Shown here: one piece after another, positions 11,665-24,517 of the stretch
Layout: each line of letters opens with the position of its first letter
How positions within the stretch are numbered: position 1 is the first letter of the stretch
NCBI GenBank assembly: GCA_047967505.1
Contig: CM106540.1
DNA from: Dipteris shenzhenensis
Taxonomy: Eukaryota; Polypodiophyta; Polypodiopsida; Gleicheniales
DNA: 64,000 bases
Strand: one strand, 5' to 3'
Notes under the pieces: generated by a model
Databases searched by the model: none
Seen by the model: the letters and a program-made list of their open reading frames with translations, nothing else
What the model was told of the DNA's origin: nothing
Program-made: the position numbers and the translations under genes

Positions 11665-13325
11665 AGAACTCACTCCTGAGTTTGCTAAAAAACCCAGGAA
11701 TGTCCTCTGGAGGTTCTGTAATGTCTCCCATGCTGCATCCTCCTCAACACGATCCTTCCACTTGATCTTGTATTCCGTGATAGTTCTATTACGAATTTGT
11801 CTTTTACGAAATTCAAGAATATTCTCAAGCTCGTGTGGAATAAAAGTCAAATATGTAACTTCTATTATTCTTGAGGAGAAACAAGTTAATCATCCGCACC
11901 TAGTAACTCTTTCAGTCTACTGATATGAAATACTGGATGTACTTTAACATCAGGAGGCAATTCTAGTTTATATGCAATTGGTCCAATTCTTTTTATAACC
12001 TTGAACGGACCACAGGGGGATAACTTCAGAACCAAACCAGTACTTAGGCTCTTGGATTCCTTGGGAATACACAAATATACCATCGTTCCTTCAGGGAACT
12101 CTCTAGGTGAACGATGTCTATTAGCATAAAATATGTCCTGATCTTGGGCACTTCTAATAGATTCCTTGGCAAACTGCAACATTTCTTGCATGTCTTGCAA
12201 GAATGTCTTTGTAGCAGCATTTTGGATTCCCTTTAACCCAACCATAATTGATGACATAGGTTGAGACCCATACATAAGCATAAAAGGATTGTAACCAGTA
12301 CTCGAATGCTTTGCACTGTTATAAGCAAATTCTATTGTAGGTAGATAATCTTGCCATGAAGATTGTCTCTTAGAAACATATACCCGAAGCATATCTTCAA
12401 CCAATTGGTCGACCTTCTCTGTATTGCCATCAGTCCCTATCCTTGACTATGTCAGACGGCAAACCATACAGCTTAAACAAGTGGTCCACAAACTCGTGAG
12501 CCAGGTGAACCGCTGAAATAGTTGTTATAGTAGGTAAGAATCTAGCCATTTTTGTCAGACGGTCCACTATGACGCAAATGGAGTCATGACCCTTGCGCGT
12601 TCTAGGTAAAGCGGTAATAAAATCCATAGAAATGCTTTCCCATTTATTACCCGGGATTTGCAATGGCTGTAATAAACTTGCGCTTCTAAGGCGTTTTGCC
12701 TTAGTAACTTGACAAACCCAGCAACCCACCACATAGTTTTCAATAAATGCACGCATCTTTGGCCCATAAAAGGTATGCTTCACAAGAGACGGAGTCCGAT
12801 GTATACTTGGATGCCCAACACTAGGAGCATCATGACACTCCCAGAGAATCTTGGATCGAAGATCCGAAACATTTGGCACACATATCTTTCCATTCCGGAA
12901 TAGCAAGCCATTCCTAATCATCCTCTGACCTCCCGTCGCCTGTACCGTAGGTGGCGCAATCCCTGAGTCTTGGTCAACCATGGAGCTCCCATCTTGGACT
13001 TTTTGCCAATAAGAATTGAAATAACTATCAGTTGTGCAAAGCCCTCTCAAGGATTGAATTAGGTCTGAGGATATTTCCGTAAATGACGAAGCATTTACAA
13101 ACTTAACTCGACTTAAGGAATCCGCCACACTATCATCGAAGCCTTTCGATAACGTATTTCAAAATAAAAATCTTGCATTAATTCTGCCCATCTAGCCTTT
13201 CTTCCCCTCAATTCAGACCCGTCGCACACATACTTGATTGAATGGTGATCGGTCAATACAAGATACTTCGAACCATACAAGTAGTGTCTCCAAACCTTCA
13301 GAGCATACACAACTGCATAGAGTTC
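11665..13325 (-). pseudogene. gypsy-B pol 3' part: RNase H end, integrase, chromodomain
   Basis: Read leftward from 13,325: RNase H end (ALKVWRHYLYGSKYLVLTDH), integrase zinc finger (His pair in CHDAPSVGHPSIH, Cys pair CWVC), core DFITALP and DIVKDRD, then GNTEKVDQLVEDML with the third catalytic position. The stretch between second Asp and Glu (~30 residues in relatives) is missing at 12,445. After the C-terminal HPVFHISRLKELL comes a chromodomain (PHELENILEFRKRQ...EYKIKWKD). It is in another frame, so the protein is broken. The RNase H continues on the far side of gypsy-A. Confidence 0.88.
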
Positions 13326-13330
13326 TTTTT

Positions 13331-13809
13331 TGTAACGGAGGGTTACTTTTACTTAGGCTTGTAACAGAGGGTTACTTTTACTTGGGCTAAGCTTAGGCTA
13401 AAGTTAGTGGAAAGGCCTTTATTGGCTTGTAAGTGTTTGTCCTTTCTTTAGGGGATACCATAAGTTGCCTCGTGGCATCCTCGGAGGTAATCCCATAAGC
13501 AATACTGCTTTGTACTCACTTGGGCCATACCTATATAAGGGCTTTAGTTGTACTTGGCATTTATTCATGATTTGTACTTCATTACTGAAATAGAATACAC
13601 AGCAAGAGTTTCATTACTCAGCTGAATTCTAAAAAGGATTGATTCCTCCTGTCCTTGTGCAGCCCCTCACAAGTCTGTTGTAGGTCCAGCCCATGACCTT
13701 CCACTCCTACCTTTCTCCTAAAACACAAGGTACTTCACTACTCTAGCTTTCCTGCATATTCTACCAAATTTAGTGGTGTTTACTGTCAGTTAGGAGTAGT
13801 CCTGTTGCA
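13331..13809 (+). repeat. gypsy-A 5' LTR
   Basis: 479 bp, TGTAACGG to CCTGTTGCA. Begins with a ~31-bp tandem duplication (TGTAAC(G/A)GAGGGTTACTTTTACTT), shared by the 3' LTR. Contains TATATAAGG near 13,550, a plausible TATA box. Confidence 0.9.
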
Positions 13810-14880
13810 TTGGTATTAGAGCACTTTTCGTGGGAATTTGTGGGAAAATCTTTGTCCAATCACTTTGAAATTTGGAGCATCTACTCTTGAGCCTATGGCC
13901 TACCTCTGTGCAAAAATTCAGCGCCAGAAGTGCTCTCTGTTGTGATCTGCCACGTGGCAGGCTCTGAGAAACCCTGATTTTTGAAGTGTTCAGAATTTGG
14001 GGCTTCTTGCATCAGTGGAAAGCCCTTGCTTCCCTGATGATTTCTATGTATGAGAATCCTAAAATGGTGGAGGATTGAGTCAACATGGAAGGGGATTTTC
14101 TCTCTGGTGCAAGAAAGTGAAGAAAGTGACGATCTGCTGTTTTCCTGCACCAAATTAAGCCATTCTTGGCTTGATCTGTTCGTCCTAATCTCTTGAGGCT
14201 GCTCCCTAAGTCTGGTGGTGATTTGAGACTGTTTGGAGGAGTTATGAGCAATTTCGATCGGCTGGCATGGAAGAACTGCTGCGAATTTCAGATGTACAGC
14301 TCCATTTCGGGTCAGCTTTAGTGCATATGGTCGCCTAGCTCCATGGATGCAACTGATAAAGTTTGATATCGATCTGGTTTTTTGTTACTTAGAAATTCAC
14401 AATTCAGTTGCAACAGCTAGCGTAGGATTATTATTTGCCAAAGGTTCTAGCAATTTCTCGCAATTCAGGTGTAATGTTACGAATTTCTACTCCTGATTGG
14501 CTCTATGGTTCATTCTTAGCGTAAGGATCGCCTAATCAAGTGGGAAATTTCAAGTTTTCTTTTAGAAAGTTGACGTGCGAAATTAGGGCAAGACTAGCAT
14601 TTGGGGCTTTTGGTATTGGTTGATCTGCTACTCCTTGGAAATTGAGCTATTCTTGATTAGGGCTTAAGACAATGCATTTACTCTTGATTTGAGTCATTAA
14701 AGATGCTTGTAAAGAGGTCTACGTGTCAAGCTAGTAAGCAGCCTATGGGTATCCTCGGAGAAGGAAGCAATTGATGATCGAGCTGTATTTTCTGAGCCCA
14801 ATGATCCTCATGTTAGCAATATTCAAGGGGATTTGGCAGCAACTCCTCATGTACAAATATCCCTTAACTAGGAGCAGATT
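13810..14880 (+). other. gypsy-A leader region
   Basis: Non-coding in any good frame. It starts with the primer-binding site (TGGTATTAGAGC, one base inside the LTR, with one mismatch to the usual CAGAGC). No regulatory motif beyond that was recognised. Confidence 0.6.
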
Positions 14881-16213
14881 ATAAAGAGTTGTATGGATAT
14901 AATGCTATAGATATTCAAGGAGTTAACTAATAAGATCAAGACCAATAATCAGAGGATTGACCAAAGGATGCAGAACATGTCTGCCACTCTTAATAAAAGG
15001 TTTGACCAGTTCAAGAGAAGCCAAATCTATGATGGGAAGAGACCTGTGGATCCCCAAATTGATGAAGACTTAGGTTCAAATGATGATGATGATGATCTTG
15101 TACATGTAGCTGACCCCGTTGGTTTTATGGCTTTTGCCTGAAGAACCTATCTCTCTAGTGGAGTCACAGCTCATATGGATAAGGATTCAGCACATGGTAA
15201 GACTCCTAATAATAACAGTTGAGCAGTTGAAGAGTTGTGTCAAAAATTCCAATGAATATAAGTTGCTACCAGCAGACCTTAGGGCAGCAATGACATTCCA
15301 GCAATATATACAAACAGTTAAATCTATTGAACCATAAGGATCTGTTCATCAAGACAAAGATATGAAAGACAAGATTATACTTCCTAAGTTCAAAGGTGAT
15401 TCTACCTCTTCTGAGGAATTGGAGGAATGGCTCAGCAAAATGGATGACTACTTCATTCTATATCCAAAGGGTGATCAAGGTAAAATCAGATTTGCTGTTC
15501 TTCATCTTGAAGACTATGCCCACAAGGGTCAATTTTTAATGCTTGGGATGAGTTCAAGGCTGAAATGTTTAAAACTTTTATATCTCCTTTTACTAGAGGT
15601 CAATATATTTGTAAGTGGTATGATCTTACTCAGCAAGGATCAGTGAAAAATTATATCAAACAGTTTTGGAAATTGGCTCTGTTTGTTCATGGTATTGATG
15701 AAAGAATTAGTATACTCAAATTCATCCATGGCCTACACCCTAGTATTGCTTCTGACGTTGTAGCTCAAAAGCCCAGTTCTCTTAAAGAGGCCATGTAGTT
15801 GACAAAGCTTTATGAACCCAAATACAATTGGAAGGAGAAGACTTTGGGTATTGGTTACTTTGGAACTAAGCCTACGGTTAAAGGTGTTCCCAATGATGAA
15901 AACAAACTTGTATGCTTAAAGGTGTTCCCAATGATGAAAACAAACTTCGTGCACGTGCTATAACTCCTATTTCTAGGTTCCCCACAGTGTATGGCAGTGG
16001 CATGGGACAGCCTAAGGTTTACAAGGCTACAGATGTGAACTCATCATTTAAACCTACTCCAAAGGATGATCTAGTGATAAAAGAAACAAGTTGGTTAAGC
16101 AGTTATCTCAAGCAATTATTGATGACAGGAAGAAGAAGAATTTGTGCTACCTTTGTGGTGAGAAGTGAACCCGTGAACATAGGAATGTGTGCAAAGCTAA
16201 AACAAGAGCTAAG
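14881..16213 (+). pseudogene. gypsy-A gag, degraded
   Basis: Frame-shifting gag remnant. Recognisable pieces: an N-terminal acidic region, FISPFTRGQYICKWYDLTQQ, the IKQFWKLALFVHGIDERI region typical of plant gypsy gag, and the zinc knuckle CYLCGEK-TREHRNVC, in which TGA at 16,166-16,168 replaces an expected Trp. A 30-bp direct duplication (AAAGGTGTTCCCAATGATGA...) at about 15,880-15,942 adds to the damage. Several further stops at 15,150-15,550. Confidence 0.8.
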
Positions 16214-19200
16214 TTGAGCATGATTCTAGAGATTGATGATGATTTATCTCCTAAAATTCTTGCATCAGAATCTGAATTCCACGAATATCAGGACTGTGTG
16301 AATGAAGGCCTTGATGATGATGAGGATCATAGTTCCAAAAAGGGGACTACCTTTCCCTTTGATCCAGGTGGTTTTTCAATCTGTGATACCATGCTTATGG
16401 ATGATAGTTTGCCAAAGCGCCCAAATAGTTCTAGACAATGGAACATTGAAGTTGTTGAAGGTTGTGAGGATGAGATTAGAAATTCTAATGGAAATGATGC
16501 AGTTGATGATGATGAAGTGTATTGGGATACACAATCAGTTTTGTACATCATATCTCCTGATGTTTTTATGGGCTGCAAGGGCTCTCAAACCCTTAGGTTA
16601 AAAGGAACAATCAATAACAGACCAATCCACATTTTGATTGATAGTGGGAGCACTCATAACTTCATTAATGCGAAGACACTTCAAACAGTGAGGTTATGTT
16701 CATCCACTTTAGATCATGGGATCAAAGTTGAGGTGGCTAATGGTCAGCATTCCCACAGTGAGCAATATTGTCAGGCTGCTCAAGTGCAACTTTCTCAAGA
16801 CTATACTTTTCATGGAGATCTAATTGTCTTGGAAATGGGACCTATTGACATTGTCCTTGGTTGTGAATGGTTGAGAACCTTGGGAGATTTCTCTATGGAC
16901 CTTAACAGGCTGTATATGAAGTTTATGCATGATGGTAAGCACATCACCTTGATGGGTCACCAATCTCCTAAGTTGTCCTTAATTTCTGCAAGAAGAATGG
17001 CCAGAGACCTCAAAAGTGTTTGTGGAGTCTATGCTATTCAGTTGACCAAGTCTCAAGAGTGTAATGGGTTGTTGGTGGAGGATAAAGACATGCAATCTCT
17101 ATTACAGCTATACTCTGATGTATTTGCTGATCTCCCCAACCATCTTTCTCCCATGAGAGATGTGGATCATGCAATTGTGTTGGAGCCAGGATCTAAGCCA
17201 ATTAACAAAGCTCCATACAGACTTTCTAAATCTGAAAGAGAAGAGGTGGCACGGCAAATAAAGGAACTCCTTGACAAGGAATTTATTACACATAGTCAAT
17301 CACCCTTTGCCTCTCCTATGTTATTGGTTAAGAAGAAGGATGGCTCATTTAGAATGTCTGTTATTTACACGGATTTGAACAAAATGACAATTAAGAATAG
17401 GTTTCCTATCCCTAGAATTGATGATCTACTGGATGAGCTTAGAGGGGCAAAGTACTTCACAAATATTGACTTAAGGTCAGGCTATCATCAAATAAGGATG
17501 AAGGAGGGAGATGAACATAAAACTGCCTTCACGAACGTGGGCTTTATCAATTCAAAGTGATGGCATTTGGTCTAACCAATGCACCTGCAACTTTCTAGGC
17601 CCTAGTGAACAAGGTATCGTAGGCTTTCCTCTATAAATTTGTGTTGGTATTCTTTGATGATATATTGATCTACAGCAAAACAAAAGAAGAGCATTTCTTG
17701 CATGTCCAGCAAGTATTGAGGACACACCAGTTGTATGCCAAATCAAGTAAATGTACTTTCATGGCTGAAGAAGTGGAATATCTGGGCCATATTGTCAGCA
17801 GTAGTGGCATTAAGGTGGTTCCCAGCAAGGTAAATTGTGTAAAGGATTGGCCTATACGTCAGAATATCACCCAGCTGAGAGGTTTGCTTGGTCTAGCATC
17901 ATTCTACAGAAGATTTATAAGGCATTTTGCCAAATTGGCAGCTCCTCTCACTGATCTTCCAAAAAAGAATGCTTTCCAATGGTCTGACAGTGCCAATAAG
18001 AGCTTTCAAGCATTAAAGGAGGCATTAACTTCAGCACCTATCTTGGTATGTCCTGATTTCTCTCAAACCTTTTATAATTGAGGCTGATGCTAGTGGAAGG
18101 GGTATTGGAGCTGTTCTAAAGCAGAGTCATGGAGTTATTGCCTTTGAAAGTCGGAAGTTGGATGACAAAGAGTCAAGTTTCCACATTTATGACCAAGAGA
18201 TGTTGGCAATACTTCATGCAATCAAAAAGTGGCACCACTACATCTATGGCAGCCATTTAAGGGTCAAGACTGATCATAAGACTCTCAGATATTTTCTATC
18301 TCAGTCTTCTCTATCACCCAAGCAAAGGAGATGCTATCCATTGTGCAAAACTATGACTTTGACATAGATTACAAGATGGGCAAAGAAAATATTGTGGCAG
18401 ATTCTCTTTCCAGGATATGGGCTTGTACTTTGTCATCTATTACTGAGGTTTATAAAGATTGGATCCATGGCATTCAAGAAGAGTATCTCAATGATCCTCA
18501 AGCAGTTGCTACGTTCCAAGACTTGCAAGATCCTGACTGTCAGCAATATACCAATTTCAAGTTGCACAATGGGCTCTTGTGGCATAATGATAGAATACTT
18601 ACTGATGAAAATTCCTCCTATAAGCTGCTAATCTTGCAGGAATTTCACTCATCTCCAATGGCTGGGCATATAGGCCTCAACAAGACGTATGATAAGGTAA
18701 AACAGAGTTTTTACTAGAAGGGGCTTTGGAAGGATGTTCTTGCTTATGTACAAAGCTGTAAGCCCTGTCAACAAAACAGGGAGTTGAATTTGAGGCCAGC
18801 TGGTCTACTACAACCTCTGCCCATACCTCAAGGTAAATGGACACATATCAGCATGGACTCTATTACAGGTCTACCAGTGACCTCTAAGGGTTGGAACAGC
18901 ATATTTGTGGTTGTTGATAGACTTAATAAAGCTGCCCACTTCATTCCTACTAAGACCCAATTTACAGCTTCCAAGGTGGCTAAGCAATTCATGGAGAATG
19001 TGTTTAAATTACATGGACTTCTTCAAGAGATTTTGAGTGATTGTGATGCTAAGTTCATGGGGCATTTTTGGCAAGAGCTAACTCCTATGGATGAAGAGGG
19101 CCAGATTGAGTATATACCTGAAAAGATCCTTGGATTTAGAGATCATGCGTTGAGGAACAAGGCCTACATGGAATATTTTATCAAATGGAGAGGTCTACCT

Positions 19201-19263
19201 GATGAGGAGTCTTCTTGGCAGCCATCTACAATTGTGGAGCAGTACCCTCATTTGCTTAGCTGA
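16214..19263 (+). pseudogene. gypsy-A pol: protease, RT, RNase H, truncated integrase, chromodomain
   Basis: Protease IHILIDSGSTHNFIN near 16,630; RT with IDLRSGYHQI and LVFFDDILIYSK; RNase H around FHIYDQEMLAILHAIKKW; integrase zinc finger (HSSPMAGHIGLNKTY, CKPCQQ), core MDSITGLP and ILSDCDAKF. The integrase then stops at GHFWQEL and jumps directly to the chromodomain EYIPEKILGFRDH...EYFIKWRGLPDEESSWQP. Catalytic Glu and the GPY/F region, about 200 residues in relatives, are absent. Frame breaks at about 17,555-17,640, 18,080 and 18,715. Confidence 0.9.
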
Positions 19264-19607
19264 ATTCTATGTCCAAAATTGCATCTTTATGGGCAGATCT
19301 GATTTTCTTTTGCTATATGGCACATATGGATATGTTGCAGTCAGCATTCACTATTTTTTCAGATCAGCATGTCTCTCACTGGATTATATGATCAGATCTG
19401 TTATATTGGACAGCACAGCTCTTCCACCCTGTTGCTTTCATGCTTGGGAATATTATATGATCCATTTACAGATCAGCATGCCTACAGGGAGGTATTTGAC
19501 TGAGAAACTTCATTGCTCAGCTGATATGACCAGAATTGAGCTATTCAGGTTTACAAGGAGAATTGTATATCCAGGGTACAGCCTTTTTAAATTTGAGGAG
19601 GGAGGAT

Positions 19608-20054
19608 TGTAACAGAGGGTTGCTTTTACTTAGGCTTGTAATAGAGGGTTACTTTTACTTAGACTAAAGTTAGTGGAAAGGCCTTTATTGGCTTGTAAGT
19701 GTTTGTCCTTTCTTTAGGGGATACTATAAGTTGCCACATGGCATCCTAGGAGGTAATCCCATAAGCAATACTGCTTTGTACTCACTTGGGCCATACCTAT
19801 ATAAGGGCTGCAGTTGTACTTGGCATTTATTCATGATTTGTACTTCATTACTGAAATAGAATACACAGCAAGAGTTTCATTACTCAGCTGAATTCTAAAA
19901 AGGATTGATTCCTCCTGTCCTTGTGCAGCCCCTCACAAGTCTCTGTTGTAGGTCCAGCCCATGACCTTCCACTCCTACCTTTCTCCTAAAACACAAGGGC
20001 ATATTCTACCAAATTTAGTGGTGTTTACTGTCAGTTAGGAGTAGTCCTATTGCA
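19608..20054 (+). repeat. gypsy-A 3' LTR
   Basis: 447 bp, shorter than the 5' LTR mainly through loss of ~24 bp (after ACACAAGG near 19,999) and of a few bases near the start. Several substitutions separate it from the 5' LTR, so it is clearly older than copia-2. Confidence 0.9.
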
Positions 20055-20059
20055 TTTTT

Positions 20060-22047
20060 CTAGTGTGGGCCAACGATATTGGGTGTCGTCTAGCTTCTTA
20101 CTTTCAAAAGGTCGGGTAGGATCGGGTAATGCAAGAACGGGTGCTTTCTTGATAGTTACCTTCAAGGTTTCAAAAGCCTTGTTCAATGTATCATTCCAAG
20201 AGATCGGCTGGGTAGACCTACGTCCACGACCTTTCAATATGCTGGTCAGAGGTGTTGTGATGTGAATAATCACGCACAGACTTCCATAGAAAAACCGTGA
20301 ATCCTAGGAAAGAACGAAGCTGTTTCACAGTCTGAGGGATAGGCTATTCTAAAACCTTCTGGATACGATCCAGATCAATGCTAATACCGTCATTAGAAAT
20401 CTTGTGTCCTAAGTAAATGATATCCTTCATAAAGAAGTCACATTTACTGATCTTGGCATAGAGCTTATAATGTCTTAGTATAACTAAGATAATCCGGAGG
20501 TGTCCAATGCGATCCTCTAACGTTCGGCTATATATCAAGATGTCATCTAAGAACACGACAATGATTTTGCTAAGAAAATCTCGAAACAAATCATTCATCA
20601 TTTGTTGGAAGGTAGCGGGAGTATTGGTCAAACCAAGAGGTAATACGAGAAACTCGTAGTGGCCATATCTAGTGCGGAATGCGGTTCTATTTATGTGTTT
20701 AGCATAGATACGGATTTGGTGATAATCCGTACGTAAATCAATCTTAGTGAAATACTTCGCTCCGGTCAAACGGTCTATCAAATCATTGGAACGAGGAAGA
20801 GGGTATTGATTCTTAATTGTCACTTTATTCAATCGTTTATAATCTATACACATTCTCCACGAATTATCTTTCTTGTTTCTTAAGAGGACAGGTGCTCCCC
20901 AAGGTAATCTACTTGGGCGAATATAGCCCATATTCAGATAATCTTGTAGCTGTGAAGCTAACTCATCCTCCTCAAGCTGGCTCATCCTATAAGGTGGAAC
21001 ACTAATAGGTTGAGCTCCATGTACTAAATCTATGTGATGGTCTACTGCTTGTTCTGGAGGTAAATCTTCCGGCAGTTGAGCAAGGAATACATCCATGAAA
21101 TCATCCAACAATGTTCTCAAATCACGGTGTTCAAACACTGTGTTTAGCATAGATACGGATTTGGTGATAATCCGTACGTAAATCAATCTTAGTGAAATAC
21201 TTCGCTCTGGCCAAACGGTTTATCAGATCATTGGAACGAGGAAGAGGGTATTCTTAATTGTCGCTTTATTCAATCGTTTATAATCTATACACATTCTCCA
21301 CGAATTATCTTTCTTCTTTCTTAAGAGGACGGGTGCTCCCCAAGGTGATTTACTTGGGCGAATATAGCCCATATTCATATAATCTTGTAGCTGTGAAGCT
21401 AACTCACCTTAAGCTGGCTCATCCTATAAGGTGGAACACTAATAGGTTGAGTCCCAGGTACTAAATCTATGTGATGGTCGACTACTCGTTCTCGAGGTAA
21501 ACCTTGCGGTAGTTGAGTAAGGAATACATCCATGAAATCATTCAACAACGTTCTCAATTCACGGTGTTCAAACACTTTTGTTATTAACAGAGACAACAAA
21601 TGAAGAAAGCGGAATCAAAACACACTGATACGCATCATAATGAGTAGGGTTTATTATATTTTGAAGTCGCATTGCAGATACAATAGGTTCCCGAGAAGAG
21701 GAAATATTATCACACTGAATGCAAAATTGGGTGTCCTTATTAAAAAAAAAAAAAGGGTATGCTCTTTCCATCCAATCTGAATATCGTGGGTTTTAAACCA
21801 CTCTATTCCGATTAACAAGTCCAGATGTTCCAAGTGCATGACATAGCACGTAAGAGCCGCTGTGTAGTCTTGAAAAGGATAGAAAGTGCCTCAATCTGGC
21901 GATCCTAAAACAGCTTCCCAGTTGGAAGCTGCACCTCGTAGGAGTGATCGCTAGGTATCGTGGACAGCCCCATCCTTTGCACAAGTTTGTAATTAACAAA
22001 ATTGTGAGAGCTACGCGGGCCAAATAGAATGTGAACTCTTTGGTCCC
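20060..22047 (-). pseudogene. gypsy-B pol 5' part: protease, RT, RNase H start
   Basis: Read leftward: a degenerate protease region where the usual DSG is no longer recognisable (FGPRSSHNFVN), then LIGIEWFKTHD, RT N-terminus, RT core ([41 protein letters not shown]) and the start of RNase H (KLDDTQYRWPTLEK), where gypsy-A intervenes. The RT N-terminal region is tandemly duplicated: the unit starting AGCATAGATACGGATTTGG at 20,700 recurs at 21,146, a ~445-bp period. Copies differ by several percent, so the duplication is old. Confidence 0.88.
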
Positions 22048-23220
22048 TTACTTCTTGATAAACTCGAAAAAGATCATGGGAACCAAATAACGAATTATTA
22101 AAAGTGCAATTACAAGAAGTGGGTAGGTAATGGCATTTACAGAAATACCTGTCATCGAAACTTGATTAGCTCCTTTAGCTTTGGTACTTGGACCCGCATG
22201 GAGCTTCGGTTCCGGCGCTTGCATTGGATTCTTGCGCTTAGGACAATCATTCCTAGTGTGGCTCCGCTCCTCGCAGATGAAGCAACGTCCTTCTTTCTTT
22301 AACTTCAATGTATGGAGGAAACGGGCACGTCCATTCTTCGTCTGAGTTGAGTTCTTCTTGGAGGCGTTGTCTATAGACTTCGACTCCCCGGTACCAGTGG
22401 TAGACTGGAAGAACTTCCTCTTGTTCTTCCTACTCGTGTCGACAATGGTGGTTCCCTTGGCACTGGCCATGGTATCATCATAGATGCGCACATAATTCAT
22501 GGCCTCTTGCAAAGTGGTACACTTGTTGTGCTTGATCTGTAGCTTGTACGAGTTAGGCAAACCATCCACTAAGAAACCTAACAAGCTCATTGGATCCATC
22601 TTTGTAGCTCTGGTCCTCAAATCCCAAAGCCTCTAAAGATAAACCTCAAAAGTCTGATTCAGCTTGGACATATCAAGGGCTTTGAGCTTGCCTACGATAT
22701 CGTAATCTTTTTCCTTCAGAAACTCTTTCCTGAAGACTTCTTTGAATTCTATCCATGTTGTAGGCTTGGGTCGGAGTTCCTTCCACCTGAATAAAGCCTT
22801 CCCTGACATATACCTCGCTGCAAGCTGCATTTTCTTTTCATCTGGGTAAGGGTGAAATTGGAAGTGTATTTGCCACTTGTGCAACCAAGTGTCAACAACC
22901 TCCTTGGTACGGGACTTCTGATCTCCGAGAAAAGGATGTGGAGTGATATTCGGACCTAACACTGAAGCCAAAGCATCCACATGCATGAGCGCTTGAAGAG
23001 TGCTAGTCAAAAGTGAGAGTGAAGTCTGAATCCCTTGGAGTTGTTGTGTCAACCCCGTTTGATTTTTATTAACTCGCTCGAACTTTTCATCGAGAGCAGT
23101 GGTGAATTCACTGAAGGTTGTCTTCGTAATCAAATCATCATAGAGACGCTGGTCATCATCCGCATGGTAGTTCATATCCTGGTCTCCCATCGCAAGCCCG
23201 AGGTCTACGGAATCAGCCAT
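22048..23220 (-). pseudogene. gypsy-B gag with one stop
   Basis: Starts at ATG 23,220 (MADSVDLGLAMGDQD), open for ~195 codons, then TAG at about 22,633-22,635 and open again in the same frame to the zinc knuckle CFICEERSHTRNDC (CX2CX4HX4C). Contains the gag signature WLHKWQIHFQFHPYPDEKKMQL. Leads into the degraded protease. Confidence 0.85.
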
Positions 23221-24048
23221 GACTGAAATCTGATCTGAAAAAGGAGATAGGCTAGAGGAGAGAAACAATCAGGTGGCCTCGGAGCTAGGAGTTAGAAATG
23301 AAGTGAAAGCTGGCTAGTGAGTAGATGATGGAAGAAGGGAAGGCTGGCCGATGAAGAAGGTAGGCTCGTTCGATGTGACGATCAGCTCGGATTCCTGGAC
23401 CCAGGACTCCCGCTCTTGGCTGTCCGTACAGATATCTACAGTAGGCTGTATAGTGTATCTGGCTCTTGAACGTGAGGACGTAGAGGGGCTGAAAGTTTGC
23501 GCAGTCCACAGGCTAGGGTAGAAGGCAAGGTGGCCGAATTAATAAACGGGAGTGCAGGCTTTTAGTAAAGCCCTGCTCTTCAAAAGCTCACCCTCCAAAC
23601 TTGGAGGAATGGTGCTTTTTTAAGCCTCCAAGCCCCCTTGAAAAGCACCTAGCCTAGATCACGACCTAGCCCTATCCTGCTGCGCACCTTCGTTCGCTCC
23701 TCTTCTACCTGCCATCACATCCCCTGAGCAGTCAGCCACACAGGGGATCCCCCTTGGGTCACCCTAGCTCTACGCTCTTTCACAACTCCCTTCTCACTCT
23801 ACCCGGACCTCATATCCCCTCCTAACTACATCTCTTGCAGGCCATCACATGTTGCAACGAAATCACCCTTCTTACTCTCTCTCTCCTTCCTTCTATCCCA
23901 ATCCAGTACCACTTTCTTTAAACGATGAATGAGCAGTCACTTGCAAGGCATGAACATGAATTTCGAAATTGAGGCATACCTGGAGAAAAATTTGTCCAAA
24001 ATTCTCGCAACAGAAGTTCTTACCTCAGGAGTTGGCTCTGATACCAAC
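23221..24048 (-). other. gypsy-B leader and primer-binding site
   Basis: About 800 bp of non-coding leader. The PBS is at 24,031-24,048, reading TGGTATCAGAGCCAACTC on the minus strand immediately inside the 5' LTR. Nothing else recognised. Confidence 0.8.
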
Positions 24049-24517
24049 TAACACGACCCTAGCACTCCTGAAACCTTTGATGTGCAAGCAAACACAAGAA
24101 CACAACAAACATGAGAAAATTGAGCAGGTTGCTCACCACCCAACCATGACATCTATGAGATGCGATCCCGAATCAGGAGATGTCCCCTTCAAGCCACGAG
24201 TTGAGCTATTGGCCCGAACTCCCAACCAGATCCTAACTAGCCAGCTAGGTGGTGTTGCGAAGCCTGGGATCTACTGTTGGGCCTTGGGCTACGCTATGAT
24301 GCAGGCGCACGACCGTGACTCAATCTAGGATCAGACCTAGCACCTGGGAACGAGACTTGCTCCCATCGGCTCCGTGAGAACTGAACCTCTGGGCCCCTTG
24401 TATAGACCATTGGTTCGTATCCTCTAATGAAGCCTGCCTAGGCCTAAGCCTCCCTAGGCTACTTGAGCTAGTCTTGTGTACCTAGTACACGTCAGATACC
24501 ACTCTGTGCACATGACA
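24049..24517 (-). repeat. gypsy-B 5' LTR
   Basis: 469 bp from TAACACGACC to CACATGACA on +. The outer base pair has drifted from TG to TA at the internal edge. Followed by the ACTTC target duplication and the last bases of the TRIM LTR. Confidence 0.88.

Larger units (their letters stand above)
13331..20054 (+). mobile_element. gypsy-A, chromodomain Ty3/gypsy element with TSD TTTTT
   Basis: Inserted into the RNase H region of gypsy-B in the opposite orientation. 5' LTR 13,331-13,809; PBS 13,811 (TGGTATTAGAGC); gag about 14,880-16,210; pol to 19,263; polypurine GAGGAGGGAGGAT before the 3' LTR 19,608-20,054. Flanked by TTTTT at 13,326-13,330 and 20,055-20,059. The gypsy-B codons on either side become continuous once gypsy-A and one TTTTT are ignored, confirming the boundaries. 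Confidence 0.93.
11116..24517 (-). mobile_element. gypsy-B, chromodomain Ty3/gypsy element with TSD ACTTC
   Basis: Minus-strand element inserted in the right LTR of the TRIM. Perfect 5-bp duplication ACTTC at 11,111-11,115 and 24,518-24,522. 3' LTR 11,116-11,648; polypurine tract 11,649-11,664; pol in two parts because gypsy-A sits at 13,331-20,054; gag 22,048-23,220; leader; PBS 24,031-24,048; 5' LTR 24,049-24,517. Without gypsy-A it is ~6.7 kb. RT before integrase defines gypsy. LTR lengths differ (533 and 469 bp) through deletions, so it is older than copia-1 or copia-2. Confidence 0.92.
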
